Source: Agrobacterium leguminum (lineage in GTDB: Bacteria; Pseudomonadota; Alphaproteobacteria; Rhizobiales; Rhizobiaceae). From it: a DNA stretch of 64,000 bases. Both the position numbers and the translations under genes were made by a program. The notes beneath the pieces are model-generated. The model was not told where the DNA came from. It did not search any database and saw only the letters and a list, made by a program, of their open reading frames with translations. The number at the start of each line of letters is the position of its first letter. Position 1 is the first letter of the stretch. Location: contig NZ_JADQWB010000006.1 of assembly GCF_015704895.1 (NCBI RefSeq), forward strand, positions 124,001-188,000. The letters run 5' to 3'. This document shows positions 8,447-16,728 of the stretch, one piece after another.

Positions 8447-9081
8447 GCCCTCGTTTTGTCATCTCCGGCACCGATACGGGTATCGGCAAGACGGTTTTCT
8501 CCGCAGCGCTGACCCATGCCCTGCAGGCTTGTTACTGGAAACCCGTGCAATCCGGGTTGGAGGAAGAAACAGACGGCGAGACGGTGGAGCGGCTGGGTGG
8601 CGTGCCGCGCGCGCGTATTCTACCGGAGGCCTATCGCCTGAGAATGCCGGCTTCGCCGCATCTGTCCGCCCGCCTCGAAAATGTAACGATCGAGCCCACG
8701 CTGCTGCTGCCGCCGCAAACGGATGGACCGCTGGTGATCGAGGGGGCGGGTGGGCTTCTGGTGCCGCTGACGGACACGGTGCTCTTCGCCGATATCTTCG
8801 CCCGCTGGCAAATTCCGCTTGTGCTGTGCGCAAGGACGTCTCTCGGCACCATCAACCACACGCTGCTCTCGCTCGAGGCGTTGCGGCACCGCGCCATTCC
8901 GGTGCAGGGCGTGGTCTTCATTGGCGATGAGAACCGGGAAAATGAGCGCGTCATCGCCAATATCGGCGCCGTTCGTTCGCTCGGCCGTCTGCCGCGCCTG
9001 CCGGAGATGACATCAGAGGCGCTGCATCGGGCATTTGCCCGACACTTCAATCTTGCTGATTTTCTGGAGGCGCCGGCATGA
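8443..9081 (+). CDS. bioD: Dethiobiotin synthetase
   Basis: ATP-dependent carboxylation and ring closure of 7,8-diaminopelargonate to dethiobiotin. The N-terminal P-loop [12 protein letters not shown] (residues about 8-19) is the BioD version of Walker A, and WKPVQSG near residue 30 is the family's substrate-binding block. [10 protein letters not shown] near residue 100 is also diagnostic. 212 aa, at the short end of the family. Starts with ATG after GGAGGAGCGGAG and overlaps both neighbours by four bases, so translation is coupled through the operon. Confidence 0.95.
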   Translation: MSPRFVISGTDTGIGKTVFSAALTHALQACYWKPVQSGLEEETDGETVERLGGVPRARILPEAYRLRMPASPHLSARLENVTIEPTLLLPPQTDGPLVIEGAGGLLVPLTDTVLFADIFARWQIPLVLCARTSLGTINHTLLSLEALRHRAIPVQGVVFIGDENRENERVIANIGAVRSLGRLPRLPEMTSEALHRAFARHFNLADFLEAPA

Positions 9082-10373
9082 GCCGTTCCCCTGTCTGGCA
9101 TCCCTTCACCCAGCATGGGCTGGAACCGCCGATGAAACGCGTCGTATCAGCGGAAGGCGCATTTCTCGTCGATGAGGACGGCAATCGCCTGTTTGACGCC
9201 ATTTCCTCCTGGTGGGTCATCACCCACGGGCACCGGCATCCGGCGATCATGGCGGCCATCCGCGCCGCGACAGAGGCCTTCGATCAGGTCATTTTCGCCG
9301 AGTTCTCCCATGAACCCGCCGAAACGCTGGCGCGCGGGCTGATCGAGCTTGCGCCAGCCGGGCTAAGCCATGTGTTTTATTCCGATAGCGGCTCGACGGC
9401 GGTTGAGGTGGCGCTGAAAATGGCGCTGGGATATTTCCACAATCGCGGAGAAAAGCGCGACCGTATCGTGGTGATGGAGCACGGCTATCACGGCGATACC
9501 ATCGGCACCATGTCGACCGGTGAGCGGGGTGTCTTCAATGCCGCTTACGAACCGCTGCTCTTCGGCGTCGACCGGCTGGCTTTTCCGGAAGCGGGCAGCG
9601 AACAGCACACGCTGGATATGTTCGAAGACTTCTGCCGTTCAGGCCGCATCGCCGCCCTGTTGGTCGAGCCGCTGGTGCTTGGGGCGGGCGGCATGAGAAT
9701 TTACGGCGCGGATGTTCTGGCCGGGCTGAAACAGATCGCCGAACGCCATGGCTGCCTCTTTATTGCAGACGAAGTGATGACGGGCTGGGGCAGAACCGGA
9801 ACCATGTTCGCCTGCGAACAGGCCGGCATTTCACCGGATATTCTCTGCACCTCCAAGGGCCTGACCGGCGGCTCCCTGCCGCTGGCGGCAGCGCTGTGCA
9901 GCGCGGAGATTTTCGACGCGCATTTTTCGACGGATCGCCGCAAGACCTTTTTCCATTCCAGTTCCTATACCGCCAATCCGATTGCCTGCGCCGCGGCCGT
10001 CGCCAATCTTCAGGTCTGGCGGGATGAACCCGTGCTTCAACGCATCGGGCAATTGGAACAGGTGCTGCGTGACAAGCTCCGGCGATTTGCGAATGACCGG
10101 CGTTTCACCGGTATCCGGCAGATGGGGACCATCGCGGCCCTCGATCTCGTGGTGCCCGCCGGCGGGTATCTCGCCGAGGCGGGGCCGCGCATGCGGCAAT
10201 TGTTCCGCGAGCGCGGGTTCGTCATCCGCCCGCTCGGCAATGTGCTTTACCTGATGCCGCCCTATTGTTCGACGGCGGAAGATCTGGCCAGCGCCTTTGA
10301 CGCCATTGATGAGGTGGCCGGAATCATCATCGAAACCGCTTCGCTAAAATCGCTCGCGCGCGGCATCGCGTGA
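9078..10373 (+). CDS. bioA: Adenosylmethionine-8-amino-7-oxononanoate aminotransferase
   Basis: PLP class III aminotransferase making 7,8-diaminopelargonate, normally with SAM as amino donor. WHPFTQHG at the N-terminus is specific to BioA among class III enzymes. Other signs are the [14 protein letters not shown] block, [18 protein letters not shown], the PLP-phosphate region [18 protein letters not shown], and [10 protein letters not shown] with the Schiff-base Lys near residue 260. 431 aa, normal length. The stop overlaps a GTG at 10370 that is in frame with bioZ. Confidence 0.95.
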   Translation: MSRSPVWHPFTQHGLEPPMKRVVSAEGAFLVDEDGNRLFDAISSWWVITHGHRHPAIMAAIRAATEAFDQVIFAEFSHEPAETLARGLIELAPAGLSHVFYSDSGSTAVEVALKMALGYFHNRGEKRDRIVVMEHGYHGDTIGTMSTGERGVFNAAYEPLLFGVDRLAFPEAGSEQHTLDMFEDFCRSGRIAALLVEPLVLGAGGMRIYGADVLAGLKQIAERHGCLFIADEVMTGWGRTGTMFACEQAGISPDILCTSKGLTGGSLPLAAALCSAEIFDAHFSTDRRKTFFHSSSYTANPIACAAAVANLQVWRDEPVLQRIGQLEQVLRDKLRRFANDRRFTGIRQMGTIAALDLVVPAGGYLAEAGPRMRQLFRERGFVIRPLGNVLYLMPPYCSTAEDLASAFDAIDEVAGIIIETASLKSLARGIA

Positions 10374-10429
10374 AAGCGGGGTGTGGCCATGTTCAGCCTG
10401 TTCCAGAACCGTTTCCGAAAGTCCTGACA

Positions 10430-11416
10430 ATGCAGACCCGTTCTTCCCACATGGCCGGTTTTGGCCATGCCGTGCCGTCACGATGCGTCGACAATGCCGA
10501 GATAGAGACCAGTCTTGGGCTGGAAGCCGGCTGGATCGAGCGGCGCACCGGCATCCGCACGCGTTATTGGGCGCAAGAGGGCGACACTCTGAGCGGCCTT
10601 GCCACGAGCGCCGGCCGCATGGCGCTGGAAGACGCCGAAATCGGCTCCGACGACATCGCTCTGACGCTGCTTGCGACTTCCACGCCGGATCACCTCTTGC
10701 CGCCCTCGGCGCCCCTGCTCGCCCACAGGCTGGGCCTTGCCCGATCCGGCGCGATCGATCTCGCCGGGGCCTGTTCTGGCTTTCTTTATGCGCTTACCCT
10801 TGCGGATGGCTTTGTCCGCACCCACGGCCGCGCCGTCCTCATCGTTGCCGCCAATATATTGAGTCGCCGTATCAATCCGGCGGAAAGGGCAAGCGCGGTC
10901 CTGTTCGCCGATGCCGCCGGCGCCGTCGTACTCAAGCCTTGCCGCGAGGCGCAGCGTGGGCTTTTGTCGGCCGATCTCGTTGCGGATGGCGACGGTTACG
11001 ATCTGATCCAGATAGCGGCGGGAGGCAGCAGCCAGCCCTTCTCTGCCGATACACCCACTGAGGAGGTGCTGATGACGATGCGTGACGGCCGCGAAGTCTT
11101 CTCCCGTGCCGTGGCGCTGATGACCGCGACCTCGCAGCGGGTGCTGCATCAAGCCGGAATGACAGCAACCGATATCGACCGTTTCGTGCCCCATCAGGCC
11201 AATGCCCGCATGTTCGACGCCGTCTGTGGTAATCTCGGCATTGACAGGCAAAAGACGGTTCGCACCATAGAAAGCTTCGGCAATTCCTCCGCCGCAACCA
11301 TTCCGCTTTCGCTCTCCGTCACCAATGCCGAAAGGCCTCTCGCGGAAGGCGAAATCCTGCTTCTGACGGCCGCCGGTGCTGGTATGACGGGTGGAGCGGT
11401 GGTTTATCGCGGGTGA
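10430..11416 (+). CDS. bioZ: BioZ, beta-ketoacyl-ACP synthase III-like enzyme for the pimeloyl precursor
   Basis: KAS III (FabH-like) enzyme. Catalytic residues are visible: Cys in [13 protein letters not shown], His in [11 protein letters not shown] and Asn in [10 protein letters not shown]. Its place as the last gene of bioBFDAZ identifies it as BioZ, which in alphaproteobacteria condenses glutaryl-CoA from lysine breakdown with malonyl-ACP to start pimeloyl-ACP synthesis. The ATG at 10430 gives 328 aa and a normal FabH N-terminus ([11 protein letters not shown] soon after). An upstream GTG at 10370, coupled to bioA, would add 20 residues not needed by the fold; the choice is not settled by the weak ribosome site. 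Confidence 0.9.
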   Translation: MQTRSSHMAGFGHAVPSRCVDNAEIETSLGLEAGWIERRTGIRTRYWAQEGDTLSGLATSAGRMALEDAEIGSDDIALTLLATSTPDHLLPPSAPLLAHRLGLARSGAIDLAGACSGFLYALTLADGFVRTHGRAVLIVAANILSRRINPAERASAVLFADAAGAVVLKPCREAQRGLLSADLVADGDGYDLIQIAAGGSSQPFSADTPTEEVLMTMRDGREVFSRAVALMTATSQRVLHQAGMTATDIDRFVPHQANARMFDAVCGNLGIDRQKTVRTIESFGNSSAATIPLSLSVTNAERPLAEGEILLLTAAGAGMTGGAVVYRG

Positions 11417-11491
11417 ACGATGCCGGGCACGGGATGTCGCGATGCCATGCGATATTCAAAACTCAAGAAGCTGATTTTATTTGGAGAAATT

Positions 11492-11565
11492 TGGCTGGGG
11501 AACCTGGATTCGAACCAAGATCGACGGAGTCAGAGTCCGCTGTTCTACCATTGAACTATTCCCCA
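11492..11565 (-). tRNA. tRNA-Gln (anticodon CTG)
   Basis: 74 bases on the minus strand. The acceptor arms TGGGGAA and TTCCCCA pair, the T loop reads GGTTCGAATCC, and the anticodon stem-loop is GCGGA-CTCTGAC-TCCGT, which places CTG at positions 34-36. The 3' end is GCCA, so the CCA is encoded. This gene would read CAG codons. Confidence 0.95.
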
Positions 11566-11606
11566 AAAGCTTTAAAGCGCGTGGCGCGTTCGCTTTGGTG
11601 GGTCGT

Positions 11607-11634
11607 CATATAGATGATTTATTCCGGGGCGCAA
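11607..11634 (-). promoter_or_regulatory. Candidate promoter of tRNA-Gln
   Basis: Reading on the minus strand, TTGCGC (11629-11634) is followed after 16 bases by TATATG (11607-11612). The -10 ends 42 bases before the tRNA 5' end, allowing a short leader removed by RNase P. The hexamers fit alphaproteobacterial housekeeping promoters; assignment is by position. Confidence 0.5.
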
Positions 11635-11688
11635 GTCGAAAAAATCGAAAAATGCGTTTTATCCCTGTTTTGCGTTTTGCTCCCCGGT

Positions 11689-12126
11689 TCAGAGCCGTGC
11701 CCGGGTGGAGCGCGGGGTGGAGAGCAAAAGGCTGGTCTCGCTGCCGGTGATGCCCGGCACCAGGCGGATGCGGCGCAGTACCGCGTCGAATTCGCTGAGC
11801 GTGGCGGCGTTGAGTTCCACGATCAGGTCCCAGCGGCCATTGGTGCTGTGGATTTCGGAGATTTCCGGAAAACCGCCAAGGGTGCGGATGACGCGGTCCG
11901 TCACATGGCCTTCAATCTCGATCATCATGATTCCGCGGATCGCGGCCTCCACCGCATCAGCGCGCAGGATGACGGTGTAACCGATGATGGTGCCGTTATT
12001 CTCCATTCTTTCGATGCGCGAGCGCACCGTGGCGCGCGAGGTTTCCGTCTCGATTGCGAGATCGGAAATGCTGCGCCTGCCATTGTGTCGCAAAAGGGTG
12101 ATGAGCCGTTCGTCGAGATTATCCAT
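11689..12126 (-). CDS. Lrp/AsnC-family regulator, likely of arginine catabolism
   Basis: 145 aa. The N-terminal helix-turn-helix (LDERLITLLRHNGRRSISDLA, then ETSRATVRSRIERME) is followed by a RAM ligand domain (IEGHVTDRVIRTLGGFPEIS... DLIVELNA). Start at the ATG at 12126; a TTG three codons upstream is less likely. It is divergent from arginase and ornithine cyclodeaminase, so by analogy with PutR and other Lrp-type activators it probably senses arginine or ornithine and controls those genes. Two AT-rich inverted repeats lie in the shared upstream region, close enough to its own start for autoregulation. Confidence 0.88.
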   Translation of the reverse strand: MDNLDERLITLLRHNGRRSISDLAIETETSRATVRSRIERMENNGTIIGYTVILRADAVEAAIRGIMMIEIEGHVTDRVIRTLGGFPEISEIHSTNGRWDLIVELNAATLSEFDAVLRRIRLVPGITGSETSLLLSTPRSTRARL

Positions 12127-12138
12127 GATGACCAATTC

Positions 12139-12191
12139 GATAAATCAATTTTATCAGATCGATAGCTTATTTCGATAATATTGCCAATATT
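12139..12191. promoter_or_regulatory. Two AT-rich inverted repeats in the Lrp/arginase intergenic region
   Basis: GATAAA-N5-TTTATC at 12139-12155 and AATATT-GCC-AATATT at 12177-12191. Centres are about 37 bases apart. AT-rich partial dyads repeated in a divergent promoter fit Lrp-type octamer binding. The first is only 13 bases from the regulator's start codon, so it may mediate autorepression. Confidence 0.5.
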
Positions 12192-12255
12192 TGATGTTCA
12201 TTTCGCCAGATCACTGTGGTGAACTGGGATTGTTGGCAGGAAAGCGAGGACGGGA

Positions 12256-13176
12256 ATGGAAATCAGGTTGATCGGTGCGCCGCTGCAGATCGGGGCCGGG
12301 CAATTGGGATGCGAAATGGGGCCGAGCGCCTATCGCGTCGCGGGGCTTGCTCATGCCCTTGAAGAACTGGGGCATCGCGTTGTCGATACCGGCAATGTGA
12401 CGCCGGCGACCTTCCGCGAATTTAACCATCCCAATCCCGCCGTGCATCATCTGTCTGAAACCGTGGCCTGGACCGAGGCGCTGACGGAGGCTGCCTATCG
12501 TGAAAGCGCGGATGCCGTGCCGATCTTTCTCGGCGGCGACCATGCGATTTCCGCGGGGACGGTCGCCGGCATGGCGCGCCGGGTGGCTGAGACCGGCCGG
12601 CCGTTTTTCGTGCTCTGGCTCGATGCCCATACCGATTACCATACGCTTGAGACGACGCGCAGCGGCAATCTGCACGGCACGCCGGTCGCCTATTTCAGTG
12701 GTCGAGAGGGATTTGCCGGTTATTTCCCGCCGCTTTCCCATGCGGTTCCAGAAGACAATATCGGCATGATCGGCATCCGCAGTGTGGATCCGGCCGAAAG
12801 GGCCGCACTGGAAAAGAGTGGCATCACCGTTCACGACATGCGCTCAATCGACGAGCATGGCGTCGCCGTTCTGCTGCGGGCGTTTCTGGCGCGGGTTCAG
12901 GCGGCAAACGGGCTTTTGCACGTCAGCCTCGATGTCGATTTTCTCGAACCGTCCATCGCGCCGGCCGTCGGCACCACGGTTCCGGGCGGCGCGACGTTCC
13001 GCGAGGCGCATCTGGTCATGGAAATGCTGCATGATAGCGGGCTGGTCTGCAGTCTCGATCTGGTGGAGCTCAACCCGTTTCTCGACGAGCGCGGCAGAAC
13101 CGCGACGCTGATGGTGGATCTCGCCGCCAGCCTGATGGGCAAGCGGGTTATGGACCGCCCGACACGGGCCGGCTGA
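12256..13176 (+). CDS. Arginase
   Basis: Binuclear manganese enzyme hydrolysing L-arginine to ornithine and urea. All metal-ligand motifs of the ureohydrolase family are present: GGDHAIS near residue 95, LDAHTDYHT near 125 and SLDVDFLEP near 225. The N-terminal IGAPLQIGAGQLGCEMGPSA and the late ELNPFLDERGRTA are standard for true arginases. 306 aa, normal. The start is the ATG at 12256 behind GAGGACGGGA. It is 13 bases upstream of the cyclodeaminase gene, giving a two-gene arginine-to-proline operon. Confidence 0.95.
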   Translation: MEIRLIGAPLQIGAGQLGCEMGPSAYRVAGLAHALEELGHRVVDTGNVTPATFREFNHPNPAVHHLSETVAWTEALTEAAYRESADAVPIFLGGDHAISAGTVAGMARRVAETGRPFFVLWLDAHTDYHTLETTRSGNLHGTPVAYFSGREGFAGYFPPLSHAVPEDNIGMIGIRSVDPAERAALEKSGITVHDMRSIDEHGVAVLLRAFLARVQAANGLLHVSLDVDFLEPSIAPAVGTTVPGGATFREAHLVMEMLHDSGLVCSLDLVELNPFLDERGRTATLMVDLAASLMGKRVMDRPTRAG

Positions 13177-13189
13177 AAGGGGTGATGCG

Positions 13190-14245
13190 ATGACCGTGAT
13201 ACCGAACCTCAATATCGTGCCCTTCGTCAGCGTCGATCACATGATGAAACTCGTGCTGCGCGTGGGCATCGATACGTTCCTGCGCGAGCTTGCCGATGCG
13301 GTGGAAGAGGATTTCCGCCGCTGGGAAAGCTTCGACAAGACGCCGCGCATCGCCTCGCATTCGAAGGAAGGCGTCATTGAACTGATGCCGACCAGCGATG
13401 GCACGCTTTACGGCTTCAAATATGTCAACGGCCATCCGAAGAACATGAAGGAAGGCCGCCAGACGGTGACGGCTTTCGGCGTGCTTTCCGATGTCGGCAA
13501 TGGTTATCCGCTGCTTCTGACCGAGATGACGATCCTGACGGCGCTGCGCACCGCCGCCACCTCCGCCGTCGCCGCGAAATATCTCGCCCGCAAAAACTCC
13601 CGCTCCATGGCCATCATCGGCAACGGTGCCCAGAGCGAATTCCAGGCGCGCGCCTTCAAGGCGATTCTTGGCATAGACACGCTGCGGCTATTCGATATCG
13701 ACCCGTCCGCCAGCGAAAAATGCGCCCGCAATCTCGCCGGGCAGGGTTTTGCCATCAAGATCTGTGAGAGCGCACAGGAAGCGGTCGAAGGGGCGGATAT
13801 CATCACCACCGTCACCGCCGACAAGCAATATGCGACGATCCTGACCGACAACATGGTCGGACCCGGTATTCACATCAACGCCGTTGGCGGCGATTGCCCC
13901 GGCAAGACGGAGTTGCATCGGGATATTCTGCTTCGATCCGATATTTTCGTCGAATATCCGCCCCAGACGCGCATTGAAGGTGAAATCCAGCAATTGCCGG
14001 CGGATTATCCCGTCATCGAGCTTTGGCAGGTCATAACCGGTGAAAAGCAGGGGCGGGCAAGCGATCGACAGACCACGCTGTTCGACAGCGTCGGCTTCGC
14101 GACGGAAGATTTTTCGGCACTGCGTTACGTGCGCTCGAAGCTGCCATCCACCGGGCTTTATACGGAGCTCGATCTGCTGGCCGACCCGGATGAGCCGCGT
14201 GATCTGTTCGGTATGCTGCTGCGGTGTGAGGCGGCGCTCGTCTAG
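13190..14245 (+). CDS. Ornithine cyclodeaminase
   Basis: NAD-dependent deaminating cyclisation of ornithine to proline, using the product of the upstream arginase. The protein shows the OCD/mu-crystallin features: KEGVIELMPTSDG near residue 65, KYVNGHPKN near 80 and the Rossmann segment MAIIGNGAQSEFQARAF near 140. GADIITTVTADKQYATIL is the typical second-half strand. 351 aa matches the Agrobacterium Ocd group rather than the shorter alanine dehydrogenase-like relatives. It starts at the ATG at 13190. Confidence 0.94.
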   Translation: MTVIPNLNIVPFVSVDHMMKLVLRVGIDTFLRELADAVEEDFRRWESFDKTPRIASHSKEGVIELMPTSDGTLYGFKYVNGHPKNMKEGRQTVTAFGVLSDVGNGYPLLLTEMTILTALRTAATSAVAAKYLARKNSRSMAIIGNGAQSEFQARAFKAILGIDTLRLFDIDPSASEKCARNLAGQGFAIKICESAQEAVEGADIITTVTADKQYATILTDNMVGPGIHINAVGGDCPGKTELHRDILLRSDIFVEYPPQTRIEGEIQQLPADYPVIELWQVITGEKQGRASDRQTTLFDSVGFATEDFSALRYVRSKLPSTGLYTELDLLADPDEPRDLFGMLLRCEAALV

Positions 14246-14266
14246 GGTCTTTCCAGCGCCGGCTGC

Positions 14267-15151
14267 CTATTTCGTCTCCCGGCGGTTCTTGCGGGCAACA
14301 ACATGTTCGCGCCAGATGGTGAAGAGGCCGGCGGCAATGACGATCGCCGCACCGATGACCATATTGGACGTCACCACTTCGCCATAGACGGTGACGCCAA
14401 TGATGGAGACGAGCACCAGCTGATAATAGGAAAAGGGCTGCACGGAGGCTGCATCCGCCAGTTCGAACGCCTTTATCAGACAATAATGGCCGCTCATGCC
14501 GGTAATGCACAGCGCCAGCATCCAGCCCCAATCCTGCGGCTCGATGCTGACCCAATAAAACGGGCCGACCAGCGTCAGGGCCGCCGCACCGGCCACGCCG
14601 GTGTAGAAGAAACTTGTCATCGCCGAATCGCTTTTGCTGCCGAGGCGGGTCAGGACGCTGTAGAGCGCAAGCATGAAGGTGGCCACGAAGGTGATCATCA
14701 GCCGGTTGTCGAAACCGTCTCCCTCCGGCTTGAGGATGACGAGAACGCCGATGAAGCCGACAAAAATGGCGCTCCAGCGCCGCCAGCCCACATGTTCTCC
14801 CAGCAAAGGCATGGACAACGCCGCAACGATCAGCGGTGCGGAGGCAAGGATGGAATGGCTGTGCGCCAGCCCGACGACGGCGAAGGAGAAGATCGAAATG
14901 ACGATCTGCACGGCGAGAAGCACGCCGCGGCCGATTTGCAGCCAGGGACGATTGGCCATGACGGCGCCCCGAATGCCGCCCGCCGACCTTGCGGCCATCA
15001 AAAGAACGAAGACGGCAAAGGCCCAGTATCGCAGCATGGCGATAAAAACCGGCGGATAGACGCTGCCCAGATGTTTCGATATGCCATCCTGCGCCGCAAA
15101 GATCGTGAAAGCGACAAGCGCATAAAGAAAGCCGGTCCTGGGTGATGGCAT
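14267..15151 (-). CDS. EamA/DMT-family inner membrane exporter
   Basis: 294 aa with about ten hydrophobic segments arranged as two EamA repeats (first repeat from LYALVAFTIFAAQDGISKHL, second from FVATFMLALYSVLTRLG). Members export metabolites such as amino acids or nucleosides; no substrate can be predicted here. It is convergent with ornithine cyclodeaminase with 21 bases between stops, so it is not part of that operon. The C-terminal tail is basic (REHVVARKNRRETK), expected on the cytoplasmic side. Confidence 0.85.
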   Translation of the reverse strand: MPSPRTGFLYALVAFTIFAAQDGISKHLGSVYPPVFIAMLRYWAFAVFVLLMAARSAGGIRGAVMANRPWLQIGRGVLLAVQIVISIFSFAVVGLAHSHSILASAPLIVAALSMPLLGEHVGWRRWSAIFVGFIGVLVILKPEGDGFDNRLMITFVATFMLALYSVLTRLGSKSDSAMTSFFYTGVAGAAALTLVGPFYWVSIEPQDWGWMLALCITGMSGHYCLIKAFELADAASVQPFSYYQLVLVSIIGVTVYGEVVTSNMVIGAAIVIAAGLFTIWREHVVARKNRRETK

Positions 15152-15384
15152 GAAAAAACCGCTATCCGACTGCCGTCGGCAAAAGAGTATTCGGGGTGAA
15201 TGAGGTGGGTAACAGCCATATGTTACGGCCGTACCTTGTCAGACAACCTTATTTTCCGAATAGCTGCCATGCAAGTGTGGAAGCTGCGTTTTCGGCAGGC
15301 GGATTGCCGGCTTAGCCTGCGCTACTGTCTGGTTTAGATTTCTCGAAAAGGCGCAAGTCTTTAATTCATGCCAATTGCACCGAC

Positions 15385-15469
15385 GTCATCCTCGGGCCTG
15401 TCCCGAGGATCTGCGACTTGCTGGTTGTATTCGACGTGTTTAGATCCTCGGCACAAGGCCGAGGATGAC
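15385..15469. repeat. Dispersed palindromic repeat
   Basis: The 371-base gap between the EamA gene and idhA holds an 85-base inverted repeat. The left arm starts GTCATCCTCGGGCC and the right arm ends GGCCGAGGATGAC. Each arm contains a smaller stem (CCTCGGG/CCCGAGG on the left). Its form matches the intergenic palindromes common in Agrobacterium and Rhizobium. No gene or promoter is evident elsewhere in the gap. Confidence 0.7.
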
Positions 15470-15522
15470 GGCAACATGTCTGGTGGGGTTCATGCCCACA
15501 TGCGGCGTCGCGCTTAAGGCCT

Positions 15523-16515
15523 TCAGCCGATCTTCACGGCCGCCTTCGAGGTCGCGGATTTCAACGCGGCGTCGGCCAGTTTCAGCGCGATCAGACCGTC
15601 CTTGATGGAGGGCGACGGCGCGACATTGTTTTCGATGCTGTCGATGAAGGCGGTGATTTCCGCGGCATAGGCCGCCGTGTAACGCGTCATGAAGAAATCA
15701 TGCAGCGGCGGGCGGGTGTAGCCATCCGCATTGGCGATTTCGATGGAAACCGGACGCTGGTTTTCGGCCGCTGCCGAACCGAGCGAACCGTGCACTTCGA
15801 TGCGCTGGTCGTAACCATAGGTCGCGCGGCGGGAATTCGAAATGATCGCCTGCCTGCCGCTTTTCGTCGTCAGGATGATGCTGGCGCTGTCGAAATCACC
15901 CAGCGCGCCGATCTCCGGATTGACGAGGACGGAGCCGGTGGCGAATACGCTTTCCACTTCCTCGCCGAGCAGGAAACGGGCCATATCGAAATCATGAATG
16001 GTCATGTCGCGGAAAATGCCGCCGGAGACCTTGATATATTCGGCCGGCGGCGGGCCGGGGTCGCGGCTGGTGATGGTCACCATTTCCACCTTGCCGATGC
16101 GGCCATCGTCGATTGCCTTGTGAACGGCCTGGAAATGCGGGTCGAAACGGCGGTTGAAACCGAGCATCACCTTCGCGCCGGTTTCCTCGACCACCTTGGC
16201 GCAGGCTTCCGCGCGGGCGACATCGAGATCGACGGGCTTTTCGCAGAAGATCGCCTTGCCGGCGCGGGCGAAACGCTCGATCAGGTCGGCATGGGTGTTG
16301 GTCGGGGTGCAGATGATGACGGCGTCGATCGTCTTGTCGGCCAGAACCTCATCGATCGTGCTGACCTTGCACTGCGCCTCGCGGGCGATTGCTTCCGCAG
16401 CACCGGCCATGGCGTCCACAACGGCCACCAGCTGCGCACGGCTGTCGGTGGTGATCGCCTTGGCGTGGACCTTGCCGATCCGTCCAGCGCCGAGCAGTGC
16501 CAATTTCGTAACCAT
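15523..16515 (-). CDS. idhA: Inositol 2-dehydrogenase
   Basis: NAD-dependent oxidation of myo-inositol to scyllo-inosose, first step of inositol catabolism. It belongs to the Gfo/Idh/MocA family: Rossmann motif ALLGAGRIGKVHA at the N-terminus, EKPVDLD with the catalytic-type Lys near residue 96, and MLGFNRRFDPHF. The inositol-dehydrogenase pattern GGIFRDMTIHDFDMARFLLG near residue 165-185 is very characteristic. 330 aa, normal. The ATG follows GGAGGAAAG. No other iol genes are adjacent, as is usual for the separate idhA locus of rhizobia. An IolR-type box lies upstream. Confidence 0.93.
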   Translation of the reverse strand: MVTKLALLGAGRIGKVHAKAITTDSRAQLVAVVDAMAGAAEAIAREAQCKVSTIDEVLADKTIDAVIICTPTNTHADLIERFARAGKAIFCEKPVDLDVARAEACAKVVEETGAKVMLGFNRRFDPHFQAVHKAIDDGRIGKVEMVTITSRDPGPPPAEYIKVSGGIFRDMTIHDFDMARFLLGEEVESVFATGSVLVNPEIGALGDFDSASIILTTKSGRQAIISNSRRATYGYDQRIEVHGSLGSAAAENQRPVSIEIANADGYTRPPLHDFFMTRYTAAYAAEITAFIDSIENNVAPSPSIKDGLIALKLADAALKSATSKAAVKIG

Positions 16516-16589
16516 CTTTCCTCCGGTTTCTCACACCCGTCTCTCACTCCCGGAAAGACAGAATATGAATGCAAGCAATATTTCGATAT

Positions 16590-16603
16590 GGAATATATGT
16601 TCC
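16590..16603 (-). promoter_or_regulatory. IolR-type operator upstream of idhA
   Basis: GGAATATATGTTCC fits exactly the GGAA-N6-TTCC pattern reported for IolR, the RpiR-family repressor of inositol genes in Sinorhizobium. It extends one base each side (TGGAA...TTCCA). It lies 75-88 bases upstream of the idhA start codon. No iolR gene is in the window, so control would be in trans. Confidence 0.65.
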
Positions 16604-16728
16604 ATTTTGCTAGATCGACATCGCAGACGTGTCAAGCGTTTTGACGATGATCCAGACGGCCGAAATCACTCCTTCGGGAAGGTCATGCGGCGCGGATGGC
16701 CGGTGTCGTTAAAAGCCCCTCGCGATAT

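Noticed and set aside
11492-11565. tRNA-Gln as an integration site
   Set aside because: No integrase nearby and no repeat of the tRNA 3' end seen in the window; flanking genes are ordinary chromosomal genes.
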